A stretch of DNA of 53,889 nt. Origin: Streptomyces thermovulgaris. GTDB taxonomy: Bacteria; Actinomycetota; Actinomycetes; Streptomycetales; Streptomycetaceae. Every line of letters begins with the position of its first letter. Within the stretch, counting starts at the first letter, position 1. Location: contig NZ_MUME01000181.1 of NCBI RefSeq assembly GCF_002155915.1, positions 1-53,889 of the forward strand, read 5' to 3'. Both the position numbers and the translations under genes were made by a program. Shown here in pieces: positions 9,458 through 17,554 of this stretch. Below the pieces are notes generated by a model, which did no database searches, was not told the DNA's origin, and worked only from the letters and a program-made list of their open reading frames with translations.

Positions 9458-9482
9458 TGGGTACACCTGCTGGGTATACCCA
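9458..9482. promoter_or_regulatory. Candidate operator: paired TGGGTAYACC sites between the XRE and exporter genes
   Basis: TGGGTACACC (9458-9467) and TGGGTATACC (9471-9480) are direct repeats spaced 13 bases apart. The second continues into CA, making the perfect palindrome TGGGTATACCCA at 9471-9482. They sit in the short gap between divergent genes, where a local regulator would bind. Confidence 0.5.
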
Positions 9483-9529
9483 TCACAAGGGGATGGCTGC
9501 TGCGCCGGCCGTGCCGGAGCGTGGGCGGC

Positions 9530-11053
9530 ATGTCTGAACAGCTCACGAACAACCCGCCGGGCCGACGGGCCTGGCTCGGCCTGCTGGTGATCCTCGGGCC
9601 CGTGCTCCTGGTCGCCATGGACGGGTCGATCCTGTTCCTGGCGATGCCCCGGATCAGCAAGGCCCTCACCCCGACCGCGGACCAGGCACTGTGGATCCTG
9701 GACATCTACGGGTTCGCCGTCGGATCCCTGCTCATCGCGTTCGGCAGCATCGGCGACCGCTACGGCCGGCTGAAACTGCTCATGATCGGTGCCACGGTCT
9801 TCGGCATCGGATCCGCGGCGGCCGCCTTCGCCCCCACCCCGGAGTTCCTCATCGCCGCCCGTGCGCTCATGGGTGTGGCGGGGTCGACCCTCCTGCCCTC
9901 GGCCCTGGCCGTGCTCAGTGAACTGTTCGAAGACCCGCGCCGGCGCGCGCAGGCCATCGGCATCTTCGCCGCGGGGTTCGCCGCGGGGTTCGCCATCGGC
10001 CCGATCGTCGGCGGCCTGCTGCTGGAGCAGTTCTGGTGGGGATCGGTCTTCCTGGTCAACCTTCCCGTCATCGCCCTGTTCCTGCTCTTCGCGCCGATCC
10101 TGCTGCGTGAGGTGCGCGCGACACGGCCGGGGCGTGTGGACGCGCTCAGCGTCGTGACCTCCGCGGCCGGCCTGCTGTGCGTGATCTACGGTCTCAAGCA
10201 CGCCGCCGCCGAAGGCATCTCGGCCGTCCCCGTCGTCGCGGTGCTGGTGGGCGCGGTGCTGCTGACGTGGTTCGCGCTGCGCCAGCGGGGTCTGGAGCAT
10301 CCGCTGATGGACTTCTCGCTGTTCCGGGACCGCGTCTTCAGCGTCGCCATCATCACCGGTCTTCTGCCGCTGGCCGCGTGGTCGGCGACCGCCTACCTGT
10401 CGGGCGTCTACCTTCAGTCCGTCCTCTCGCTGCCGGTGCTCAAGGCCGCGCTTCTGGCGCTGCCGGGAGCCGTGGTGCTGACCGTCACCTGCATCGTCAC
10501 CCCGATGGTGGTCGACCGCATCGGCAAGCGGACCGCGCTGATCATCTGCCACTTCTCCATCGCCGCGGGTCTGGTGCTGCTGCTGCCGGTCACGATCACC
10601 GCCGGTGTCGGCTGGTACATCGCCTCGACGATGGTCGCGGGCGTCGGCTACGGCATCTCCTTCGCCGTGGTCGCCGACACCGCGGTCGGCGCCGTCCCCC
10701 CGGAGCGGGCGGGCTCGGCAGGAGCGATCGCCGAGACCAGCAACGAGATCGGCAACGCCCTGGGCATCGCGCTCCTCGGCTCGCTGGCCGCCCTGATCTT
10801 CCGGCTCCAGGGACCCGGCCTGGCACCCACGCTCCCCGAGACGCTCCAGCTGCCCGACCTGGCATCCTCCGTCGTCGAGACGGCCAAGTCGGCCTTCGTC
10901 ACCGGCCTGCACGCGGCCGCGATCGCCGCCGCCCTGCTGCACCTGGGACTCGGTGTCCTGGCCCTGCGCTGGATGAAGAAGCCGGCATCGTCCACGGCCC
11001 GCACCGAAGCCCTCGTCCAGGACGCACCGGAGCGCGCACAGAGCCCGACCTGA
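9530..11053 (+). CDS. MFS drug exporter, DHA2 (14-TM) type
   Basis: The 507-residue protein has many hydrophobic segments and the DHA2 signatures: LVAMDGSILFLAMPRIS in TM1, the loop GSIGDRYGRLKLLM after TM2, ARALMGVAGSTLLPSALAV, and GFAAGFAIGPIVGGLLLEQF (motif C, antiporter type). SmvA/QacA-type pumps are the likely relatives. ATG at 9530 is used, with GGAG at 9516-9519 upstream; an in-frame GTG at 9521 is possible. It is divergent from the XRE regulator and probably regulated by it. I infer export of the product of the upstream locus or of a related toxic compound. Confidence 0.92.
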   Translation: MSEQLTNNPPGRRAWLGLLVILGPVLLVAMDGSILFLAMPRISKALTPTADQALWILDIYGFAVGSLLIAFGSIGDRYGRLKLLMIGATVFGIGSAAAAFAPTPEFLIAARALMGVAGSTLLPSALAVLSELFEDPRRRAQAIGIFAAGFAAGFAIGPIVGGLLLEQFWWGSVFLVNLPVIALFLLFAPILLREVRATRPGRVDALSVVTSAAGLLCVIYGLKHAAAEGISAVPVVAVLVGAVLLTWFALRQRGLEHPLMDFSLFRDRVFSVAIITGLLPLAAWSATAYLSGVYLQSVLSLPVLKAALLALPGAVVLTVTCIVTPMVVDRIGKRTALIICHFSIAAGLVLLLPVTITAGVGWYIASTMVAGVGYGISFAVVADTAVGAVPPERAGSAGAIAETSNEIGNALGIALLGSLAALIFRLQGPGLAPTLPETLQLPDLASSVVETAKSAFVTGLHAAAIAAALLHLGLGVLALRWMKKPASSTARTEALVQDAPERAQSPT

Positions 11054-11107
11054 GACACCGGGCGTCCTTTCGCCGCCGGCCCGCCCGGGCACCCGGACGG
11101 GGCTACG

Positions 11108-11139
11108 CCTCCACCAGGAAGTGCCTCCACCAGGAAGCG
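11108..11139 (+). repeat. Two-copy 16-bp tandem repeat downstream of the exporter
   Basis: Two adjacent 16-base units (CCTCCACCAGGAAG followed by TG or CG) occupy 11108-11123 and 11124-11139, in the non-coding stretch after the exporter gene. No function is apparent. Confidence 0.7.
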
Positions 11140-11188
11140 CCCGGCACCCGTGAGGGACCCGGGACGACGGCCGGAAACGCCCGGCCTG

Positions 11189-11239
11189 CCGTGGTGACGG
11201 CGACACCACGGCCCGCCCCGGCCGCGCGGCCGGGGCGGG
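11189..11239. terminator. Candidate terminator: hairpin followed by a 28-bp perfect palindrome
   Basis: CCGTGGTG (11189-11196) pairs with CACCACGG (11204-11211) around a 7-base loop. The next 28 bases (11212-11239) form a perfect GC-only palindrome with no loop. They lie about 140 bases after the exporter stop. There is no U tract, as is usual in Streptomyces terminators. Confidence 0.55.
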
Positions 11240-11310
11240 GCGCCGCCGGGACCGTGCCGCGGGACGCGGACCCGGCACACGCACCCGCGCGTACGAGGAG
11301 GACCGCGCAC

Positions 11311-11460
11311 ATGAATACCGCGCACACGAGGAATACGAGGCCCCGGGCGACCGGGGCCTTCCCCCTGCCCCGCGCCCTCGCCCCTGCCCGGCCCCTGGGC
11401 GGGCTCGCCGCCCGGCCCGCCGGCGGCGCGGACCGGATGCGTCTCCGGAAGATTTCTTGA
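11311..11460 (+). CDS. Small ORF with strong ribosome binding site (hypothetical, 49 aa)
   Basis: GAGGAGGA at 11295-11302 stands 8 bases before ATG 11311, giving a 49-residue, Arg/Pro/Ala-rich frame (MNTAHTRNTRPRATGAFPLP to RMRLRKIS). Third positions are mainly G or C. It ends about 190 bases before the acyl-CoA dehydrogenase gene. It has no recognised family and could be a leader ORF or chance. Confidence 0.3.
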   Translation: MNTAHTRNTRPRATGAFPLPRALAPARPLGGLAARPAGGADRMRLRKIS

Positions 11461-11646
11461 AGTGAGCAATCGTTAACCGGTGACGGGATCTTTGCGATCG
11501 GGCATACTCACAGCGCACAGCCGCAGGTCAGCAGCTTCCGTGACCCGGACACCGGCCTTGTGGCTGAGCCCGAGAAAGACCCGGCGGAGTGGCCTCACCC
11601 AAGGGCACATCCGCCGATGTGCCCGATAAGGGAGGAGAGCGTCGCC

Positions 11647-12819
11647 ATGCCCGACCGCGCCCTGCAGCCGGTGGACCGGCAACTGCCCACGGACGAGGCC
11701 CGGGACCTGATCTCGCTCGTCCGTGACATCGCACAGAACGAGATCGCCCCCAAGGCGGCCGAGGAGGAGGAAGCGGGACACTTCCCGCGCGAGATCTTCA
11801 CCCTGCTGTCCCGCTCGGGACTGCTCGGCCTGCCCTACGACTCCGAGTACGGCGGCGGCGACCAGCCCTACGAGGTGTACCTCCAGGTGATCGAGGAGCT
11901 GGCCGCGGCCCGTCTCACCGTCGGCCTGGGCCTGAGCGTGCACACCCTCGCCTCGTACGGGCTCGCCACCTACGGCACCAAGGAACAGCAGGTCGAGCAT
12001 CTGCCCGCCATGCTCGGCGGCGGTCTGCTCGGCGCGTACGCCCTCTCCGAGCCCGCCTCCGGCTCCGACGCGGCCTCGCTGCGCACCAGGGCGGTCCGGG
12101 ACGGCGACGACTGGGTGATCACCGGGACCAAGGCCTGGATCACCCACGGCGGGATCGCCGACTTCTACACGGTCATGGCCCGCACCGGAGGGGAGGGCCC
12201 GCGCGGCATCACGGCCTTCCTGGTGCCCGGTGACGCCGAGGGCCTGACCGCCGCGCCCCCGGAGAAGAAGATGGGCCTGAAGGGGTCGCCCACCGCCCAG
12301 ATTCACCTGGACGGAGTAAGGGTCCCCGACAGCCGGCGTCTGGGGGAGGAGGGGCAGGGCTTCTCCATCGCCCTGTCCGCGCTCGACTCGGGCCGGCTCG
12401 GCATCGCGGCCTGCGCCATCGGGCTCGCCCAGGCGGCCCTGAACGAGGCGGTCGCCTACGCCACCGAGCGGAAGCAGTTCGGACGGCCGATAGCGGACTT
12501 CCAGGGACTGCGCTTCATGCTCGCCGACATGGCGACGCAGATCGAGGCGGGCCGCACGATGTACCTGGCGGCGGCGCGGCTGCGGGACGCCGGCCTGCCG
12601 TTCGCACGGCAGGCGGCCATGGCCAAGCTGTTCTGCACGGACACGGCGATGAAGGTGACCACCGACGCCGTCCAGGTGCTCGGCGGGTACGGCTACACCG
12701 CGGACTTCCCGGTCGAGCGCTACATGCGCGAGGCCAAGGTCCTGCAGATCGTCGAGGGCACCAACCAGATCCAGCGGATGGTCATCGCCCGTCACGTCGT
12801 GGGGCCCGAGACCCGCTGA
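11647..12819 (+). CDS. Acyl-CoA dehydrogenase
   Basis: This FAD enzyme introduces a trans-2 double bond in acyl-CoA during fatty acid or branched-chain amino acid breakdown. The 390-residue protein has the family motifs YALSEPASGSDAASL, WITHGGIADFYTVMA, ERKQFGRPIADFQGLRF and VLGGYGYTADFPVERYMREA, and the catalytic Glu near residue 370 in VEGTNQIQR. ATG at 11647 follows GGAGGAG by about 8 bases; the open frame extends further upstream but without comparable support. Acyl-chain preference cannot be read from sequence. It is monocistronic, and its 3' end overlaps the convergent small gene by 38 bases. Confidence 0.94.
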   Translation: MPDRALQPVDRQLPTDEARDLISLVRDIAQNEIAPKAAEEEEAGHFPREIFTLLSRSGLLGLPYDSEYGGGDQPYEVYLQVIEELAAARLTVGLGLSVHTLASYGLATYGTKEQQVEHLPAMLGGGLLGAYALSEPASGSDAASLRTRAVRDGDDWVITGTKAWITHGGIADFYTVMARTGGEGPRGITAFLVPGDAEGLTAAPPEKKMGLKGSPTAQIHLDGVRVPDSRRLGEEGQGFSIALSALDSGRLGIAACAIGLAQAALNEAVAYATERKQFGRPIADFQGLRFMLADMATQIEAGRTMYLAAARLRDAGLPFARQAAMAKLFCTDTAMKVTTDAVQVLGGYGYTADFPVERYMREAKVLQIVEGTNQIQRMVIARHVVGPETR

Positions 12820-13033
12820 ACAGCCCGAGGCCGGCCGGGGGCGCCACCAGCCGTGCCCACTCCGGGTCGTGGCGTCCCGGGAGGGTACGGCCCCGGTCGG
12901 CCCAGGCACGCACCAGCTCGCGGTAGATCGGCGGGTCCTGGGCCTGCGCGGAAGCGGGCGGGAGCGACTCCACGGGCGGCGGCGGCACGAACACACGGCG
13001 CCGATGCGCTACTGCCGTCTGGGTGGTGGTCAT
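12782..13033 (-). CDS. Hypothetical protein (83 aa)
   Basis: A short minus-strand frame, MTTTQTAVAHRRRVFVPPPP through IYRELVRAWADRGRTLPGRH to DPEWARLV, has the look of a small Streptomyces protein: a basic, Pro-rich N-terminus then an acidic/aromatic segment. No domain is recognised. The ribosome binding site is weak. The end overlaps the acyl-CoA dehydrogenase gene in antisense. Confidence 0.5.
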   Translation of the reverse strand: MTTTQTAVAHRRRVFVPPPPVESLPPASAQAQDPPIYRELVRAWADRGRTLPGRHDPEWARLVAPPAGLGLFSGSRAPRRDGR

Positions 13034-13268
13034 ACCCGTATCAACGCACTGCCGGCGGACAGGTCACTCCTGTGCGGAATCGGGAGCGGGTTCGCGGGCG
13101 TCCGGGGCCGGCGGCGGTGCGGGCGGGCCCGGGCCACGACGCCCCGGGCCCGCACACGGACCCGGCGCCACGGAGGCCCGGCGGCCGGAGCCCCGCGGTG
13201 GGCCCGCACCGTGACGCGGGCCGGGACGGGGCGCGGAAGCGGGGTCCGCGGGAACGGGGCGGTGCCGC

Positions 13269-13715
13269 TCAGGCGGCGTGACGGCGCATCGGCGGGACGC
13301 GCATCGGGCGCGAGCCCGGGCCGCCGACGTGCGAGAAGGGCTGGGTGCGCCAGTCGAACCCCTGAGGAAGCGTCAGCAGCAGGGCGGTGTCCTGCTCCTG
13401 GGGCGCGAAGGACTCGTCCGCGGGGCGGGCGTCGGACGCCCGGCGGCCGGTACCGGAGCAGACCGTGAGCCCGAACGGGTTCCACGGGGAGGCGCACAGC
13501 GCGTGCTCCGGCAGAACCTCCTCGTCCGCGAGCAGGGCGATGGGCTGCGCGCACTCCGGGCAGATCACCCGGTACATCTCGAAGGTGTCGTAGGGATCGG
13601 GCTCCTCGCCGTCCAGGGCGTCGTCGGCGTCGGACTCCCGCCACTGGGGCGGGATCCCGGGCGCCGGCTGTCGCCGCTTGGACATGGAACGACCAGGGCG
13701 CTTGACACTCTGCAT
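13269..13715 (-). CDS. Conserved hypothetical protein, Cys-rich (148 aa)
   Basis: The protein has a basic start, an acidic stretch (ESDADDALDGEEPDPYDTFE), then YRVICPECAQPIALL followed by two further Cys residues (ALCASPWNPFGLTVCSG), suggesting a metal-binding ribbon-like core. The C-terminus is basic with PMRRHAA. ATG at 13715 is chosen over an internal ATG at 13685 because GGGGGAG stands about 7 bases upstream of the former. No function is known to me. Confidence 0.72.
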   Translation of the reverse strand: MQSVKRPGRSMSKRRQPAPGIPPQWRESDADDALDGEEPDPYDTFEMYRVICPECAQPIALLADEEVLPEHALCASPWNPFGLTVCSGTGRRASDARPADESFAPQEQDTALLLTLPQGFDWRTQPFSHVGGPGSRPMRVPPMRRHAA

Positions 13716-13940
13716 GGGATTCTCCCCCTAGAACTGGGCCGTGAAGGCGCTGCGGCCTCGACCACAGCAAGCACTTCCCGTCCGGTCCCGGCGGTAATCA
13801 CGAGAACATCACGGAGAGCCTCCAGGGTGTGTGGCGTTCGTCACATGCCACCCGCAGGTGCCCGTCGCAGGGACCTTTGCGGCCTCACGAACGGGTGCAT
13901 GAACCGGGGCGCTGAGCTGTCCGGGGGAACGGGCGCCCGG

Positions 13941-13946
13941 TAGGTT
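13941..13946 (+). promoter_or_regulatory. -10 element (TAGGTT) of a probably leaderless Lrp-gene transcript
   Basis: TAGGTT matches the Streptomyces principal-sigma -10 pattern and ends 8 bases before the ATG at 13955. Transcription would then start at or beside the start codon. No ribosome binding site is present, which agrees with a leaderless mRNA. The -35 region is not clear. Confidence 0.5.
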
Positions 13947-13954
13947 CTAGCGCC

Positions 13955-14395
13955 ATGGAGGAGCTGGACCGACAGATCGTGCAGCTGCTCGTCAAGGACG
14001 GGCGGATGAGCTACACCGACCTGGGCAAGGCCACGGGCCTGTCCACGTCGGCCGTGCACCAGCGGGTGCGGCGGCTGGAGCAGCGCGGCGTCATCCGCGG
14101 ATACGCCGCGGTCGTCGACCCCGAGGCCGTGGGGCTGCCCCTGACCGCCTTCATCTCGGTCAAACCCTTCGACCCCAGCGCCCCCGACGACATCGCCGAC
14201 CGCCTGGCCTGCGTCCCGGAGATCGAGGCCTGCCACAGCGTCGCCGGCGACGAGAACTACATCCTCAAGGTCCGTGTGGCCACCCCGCACGAGCTGGAGG
14301 AGCTCCTGGCACGGGTCCGCACGCTGGCGGGCGTCTCCACCCGTACGACGGTGGTCCTGTCGACCCCGTACGAGGCCCGGCCTCCTCGCATCTGA
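13955..14395 (+). CDS. Lrp/AsnC-family transcriptional regulator
   Basis: The 146-residue protein has an N-terminal winged helix (ELDRQIVQLLVKDGRMSYTD, then GLSTSAVHQRVRRLEQRGVI) and a C-terminal RAM ligand domain (CHSVAGDENYILKVRVATPHELEELL). This is the standard Lrp/AsnC layout, which senses amino acids or related small molecules and binds DNA as oligomers. It is on the same strand as the amidohydrolase gene 150 bases downstream, which may be a target. Confidence 0.94.
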   Translation: MEELDRQIVQLLVKDGRMSYTDLGKATGLSTSAVHQRVRRLEQRGVIRGYAAVVDPEAVGLPLTAFISVKPFDPSAPDDIADRLACVPEIEACHSVAGDENYILKVRVATPHELEELLARVRTLAGVSTRTTVVLSTPYEARPPRI

Positions 14396-14546
14396 TCACC
14401 CGCCGGGCGGGACCGCGGACCGCGTCCGCCTCCGGCCCGTCCGGTCCATCCGGTCCGGCCCGTGTCCGCCCGCGGGGTCACCCGCCGGCCCCCCGTCCGC
14501 CGGGGTGGGTGCGCCGGTGCCCCGAGGGGGCGGGAGACTGGTGCCC

Positions 14547-16151
14547 ATGAGCGAGCGCACTGCTGAAGACCGGACCGTACTTCTTCGCCGGGGCCAGATC
14601 CACAGCCCCGCCGACCCGTTCGCGACCGCGATGGTCGTCGAGGCGGGACAGGTGGCGTGGGTCGGCTCGGAGGGCGCGGCGGACGCGTTCGCGGACGGCG
14701 TCGACGAGGTGATCGACCTGGACGGCGCCCTCGTCACCCCGGCGTTCACCGATGCCCATGTGCACACCACCGCGACCGGTCTCGCGCTCGTCGGCCTGGA
14801 CCTGTCCGACGCCCCCTCCCTGGAGGCGGCACTGACCCGGGTGCGGGAGTTCGCCGCCGCCCGCCCCGGCGACCGCGTGCTGCTCGGTCACGGCTGGGAC
14901 GCGGCCCGCTGGCCCGGCGGCCGTCCCCCCACGCGCGCGGAGCTCGACGAGGCCACCGGCGGCCGTCCCCTCTACCTCAGCCGGATCGACGTCCACTCCG
15001 CCGTCGTCACCACGGCCCTGCTCGACCTGGTGCCCGAGGACCTGGGACCCGTGGACGGCCCGCTGACCGGCGACGCCCACCACGCCGTCCGCGCCGCCGC
15101 GTTCGGCGCGGTCACCCCCGCCCAGCGCACCGAGGCCCAGCGCGCCGCGCTCGCCCACGCCGCCTCCCGGGGCATCGGGACCGTGCACGAGTGCGGCGGC
15201 CCGCGCATCTCCTCCGAGGAGGACTTCACGGGCCTGCTGGCGCTCGCCGCCGAGGAGCCGGGGCCCCGGGTCGTCGGCTACTGGGCGGAGGAGGACGCCG
15301 ACAAGGCACGGGAGCTCGGGGCGTTCGGCGCCGCCGGCGACCTCTTCGTCGACGGCTCCATCGGCTCGCACACCGCCTGTCTGCACGCGCCGTACGCCGA
15401 CGCCCCCCACACCGGGACCGCCTACCTCGACGCGGCCGCCGTCGCCGCCCATGTCGTGGCCTGCACCGAGGCGGGCCTCCAGGCGGGCTTCCACGCCATC
15501 GGCGACGCCGCCGTCACCGCCGTCGTCGACGGCATGCGCGCCGCCGCCGACAAGGTCGGCCTCGCCCGGATCCGCGCCGCCCGGCACCGGGTCGAGCACG
15601 CCGAGATGCTCACGCCCGAGACCATCGCCGCCTTCGCCGAACTCGGCCTGACCGCGTCCGTGCAGCCCGCCTTCGACGCCCTGTGGGGCGGTGAGGACGG
15701 CATGTACGCCCGGCGCCTGGGCGCCGAGCGGGCCCGGACGCTGAACCCCTTCGCGGCGCTGCTGCGCGCCGGCGTCCCGCTCGCCTTCGGCTCCGACAGC
15801 CCCGTCACCCCGCTGGACCCGTGGGGCACGGTCCGTGCGGCGGCCTTCCACCGCACCCCCGAGCACCGCGTCTCGGTGCGCGCCGCGTTCACCGCGCACA
15901 CACGGGGCGGCTGGCGGGCGGTCGGACGGGACGACGCCGGAGTCCTGGTGCCGGGCGCCCCCGCGGACTACGCGGTGTGGCGCGCCGGCGACCTCGTCGT
16001 CCAGGCCCCCGACGACCGGGTCGCGCGCTGGTCGACCGACCCGCGCTCCGGCACCCCCGGGCTGCCCGACCTCACCCCCGGCCGTGACCTGCCCGTCTGT
16101 CTGCGGACCGTGGTGGGCGGGCGGACCGTGTTCGTACGGCCGGGCGAGTGA
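14547..16151 (+). CDS. Amidohydrolase, YtcJ-like metal-dependent
   Basis: The 534-residue protein shows the amidohydrolase superfamily signature TDAHVHTTATGLAL near residues 68-80, an early beta-sandwich segment, later metal/catalytic residues in GFHAIGDAAV and RHRVEHAEML, and the final FGSDSPVTPLDPW. These match the YtcJ/DUF-type amidohydrolase 3 group, hydrolases of N-acyl or cyclic amides of mostly unknown substrate. ATG at 14547 has GGGAG about 10 bases upstream. It follows the Lrp gene and may be controlled by it. Confidence 0.88.
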   Translation: MSERTAEDRTVLLRRGQIHSPADPFATAMVVEAGQVAWVGSEGAADAFADGVDEVIDLDGALVTPAFTDAHVHTTATGLALVGLDLSDAPSLEAALTRVREFAAARPGDRVLLGHGWDAARWPGGRPPTRAELDEATGGRPLYLSRIDVHSAVVTTALLDLVPEDLGPVDGPLTGDAHHAVRAAAFGAVTPAQRTEAQRAALAHAASRGIGTVHECGGPRISSEEDFTGLLALAAEEPGPRVVGYWAEEDADKARELGAFGAAGDLFVDGSIGSHTACLHAPYADAPHTGTAYLDAAAVAAHVVACTEAGLQAGFHAIGDAAVTAVVDGMRAAADKVGLARIRAARHRVEHAEMLTPETIAAFAELGLTASVQPAFDALWGGEDGMYARRLGAERARTLNPFAALLRAGVPLAFGSDSPVTPLDPWGTVRAAAFHRTPEHRVSVRAAFTAHTRGGWRAVGRDDAGVLVPGAPADYAVWRAGDLVVQAPDDRVARWSTDPRSGTPGLPDLTPGRDLPVCLRTVVGGRTVFVRPGE

Positions 16152-16706
16152 TCTCCCGAGGCGGTGCGGGACCGCCGGTCACCGGCCGCCGTTTCGTCGC
16201 GCGACCTGAGCATCCTGTGCGTCGGCCGGGCGCGGAGGAACGTTCGCCCGGGGCGGCCGTCCGGTTGACAGACGACGGCGGGGGACGGGTAGGTTCTGCC
16301 GGGTCCATCACCGGACGCCCGGCCGGGGGACCCGCGTACCCGCGTCACGGCGTCGCTGGGTCAGGGGCGGTGCGCCGCACGGCGGCACCGCCACCGGGAG
16401 CCAGGCCCAGCGCCCGCGGCGGCGGAGCGGTCCGGACGGCCGGCAAGGTGTGATCCGGGTGTGACCCGGGTGGGGCCCGGGCGCTCAGTAGACAACGGCT
16501 TTCGGTCGATCCGCAGCCAGCGGGTCCCAGGTCGGCCCGAAGGGCACCCGGCCCCCATCCGCCGGACGAAGAGCCGCCACACGCTCAAAACGGTCATCCC
16601 TACCCCGTTGCCGCCCGTTCGACACCCCTGAACGGGCGTCGTGTCACGCTTCCGCAGGTCGGGCCCACTAAGGTGGTCCTCTGCGTACGGACATGAAGGG
16701 GCAGCA
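16152..16706. other. Non-coding stretch with a consensus-like promoter and long leader
   Basis: No gene with consistent codon periodicity is seen in these 555 bases. A good promoter sits at 16265-16295, so a transcript of about 400 bases would precede the mannosyltransferase gene unless it ends early as a separate RNA. Several GC-rich inverted repeats lie between 16370 and 16490. I could not match them to a riboswitch class I know. Confidence 0.5.
16265..16295 (+). promoter_or_regulatory. Principal-sigma type promoter (TTGACA / TAGGTT)
   Basis: TTGACA at 16265-16270 and TAGGTT at 16290-16295 are separated by 19 bases, within the range tolerated by HrdB-type promoters. The predicted start is near 16302. 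The next gene on this strand begins 400 bases further. Confidence 0.6.
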
Positions 16707-17513
16707 GTGAACCACGGCGACGGCACCCTCGCGGCTGGGGCCCAGGACAGGCGGTTCGGGCCGCTCGGCACGGCCTTGGTGATCATTCCGACCTACAACG
16801 AGGCCGAGAACATCAAGCCGATCGTGGGCCGGGTGCGCAAGGCCGTTCCCGAGGCGCACGTCCTCGTGGCCGACGACAACAGCCCCGACGGCACCGGCAA
16901 GCTCGCCGACGAGCTGGCGGCCGAGGACGACCAGGTCCACGTGCTGCACCGCAAGGGCAAGGAGGGCCTGGGCGCCGCCTACCTCGCGGGCTTCCGCTGG
17001 GGACTGGAGCGCGACTACGGCGTCCTGATCGAGATGGACGCCGACGGCTCCCACCAGCCCGAGGAACTGCCCCGGCTGCTGACCGCGCTCAAGGGCGCCG
17101 ACCTGGTGCTGGGCTCCCGCTGGGTGCCCGGCGGACGCGTGGTGAACTGGCCCAGGACCCGCGAGTTCATCTCCCGCGGCGGCAGCATGTACTCCCGTCT
17201 CGCCCTCGACCTGCCCCTGCGGGACGTCACCGGCGGCTACCGTGCCTTCCGCCGGGAGACGCTCGAGGGCCTGGGCCTGGACGACGTCGCCTCGCAGGGC
17301 TACTGCTTCCAGGTCGACCTGGCCCGCCGCGCCGTCAAGGCCGGCTACCACGTGGTCGAGGTCCCCATCACCTTCGTCGAGCGGGAGCACGGCGACTCCA
17401 AGATGAGCCGTGACATCCTCGTGGAGGCCCTGTGGCGGGTCACCGCGTGGGGCGTGAAGGAGCGGGTGACCAAAATCACCGGGCAGGGCGGCAGGAACAG
17501 GGGCCGGAGGTAG
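16707..17513 (+). CDS. Polyprenol-phosphate mannosyltransferase (Dpm1-like, GT2)
   Basis: The protein transfers mannose from GDP-mannose to polyprenol phosphate at the inner membrane face, supplying lipid-linked mannose for protein O-mannosylation and glycolipids. Visible motifs are VIIPTYNEAENI, DDNSPDGTG and the metal-binding DADGSHQPEE, plus SRWVPGGRVVNWP and GYRAFRRETL. Length is 268 residues with no C-terminal membrane domain, as in the soluble Ppm/Dpm1 class. GTG at 16707 follows AAGGGG by about 5 bases. fxsA follows 41 bases later on the same strand, a pairing known in Streptomyces. Confidence 0.93.
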   Translation: MNHGDGTLAAGAQDRRFGPLGTALVIIPTYNEAENIKPIVGRVRKAVPEAHVLVADDNSPDGTGKLADELAAEDDQVHVLHRKGKEGLGAAYLAGFRWGLERDYGVLIEMDADGSHQPEELPRLLTALKGADLVLGSRWVPGGRVVNWPRTREFISRGGSMYSRLALDLPLRDVTGGYRAFRRETLEGLGLDDVASQGYCFQVDLARRAVKAGYHVVEVPITFVEREHGDSKMSRDILVEALWRVTAWGVKERVTKITGQGGRNRGRR

Positions 17514-17554
17514 TGCTTATCCGGTACTGAGCCGGCGCCGGGCACACTGGGGGT

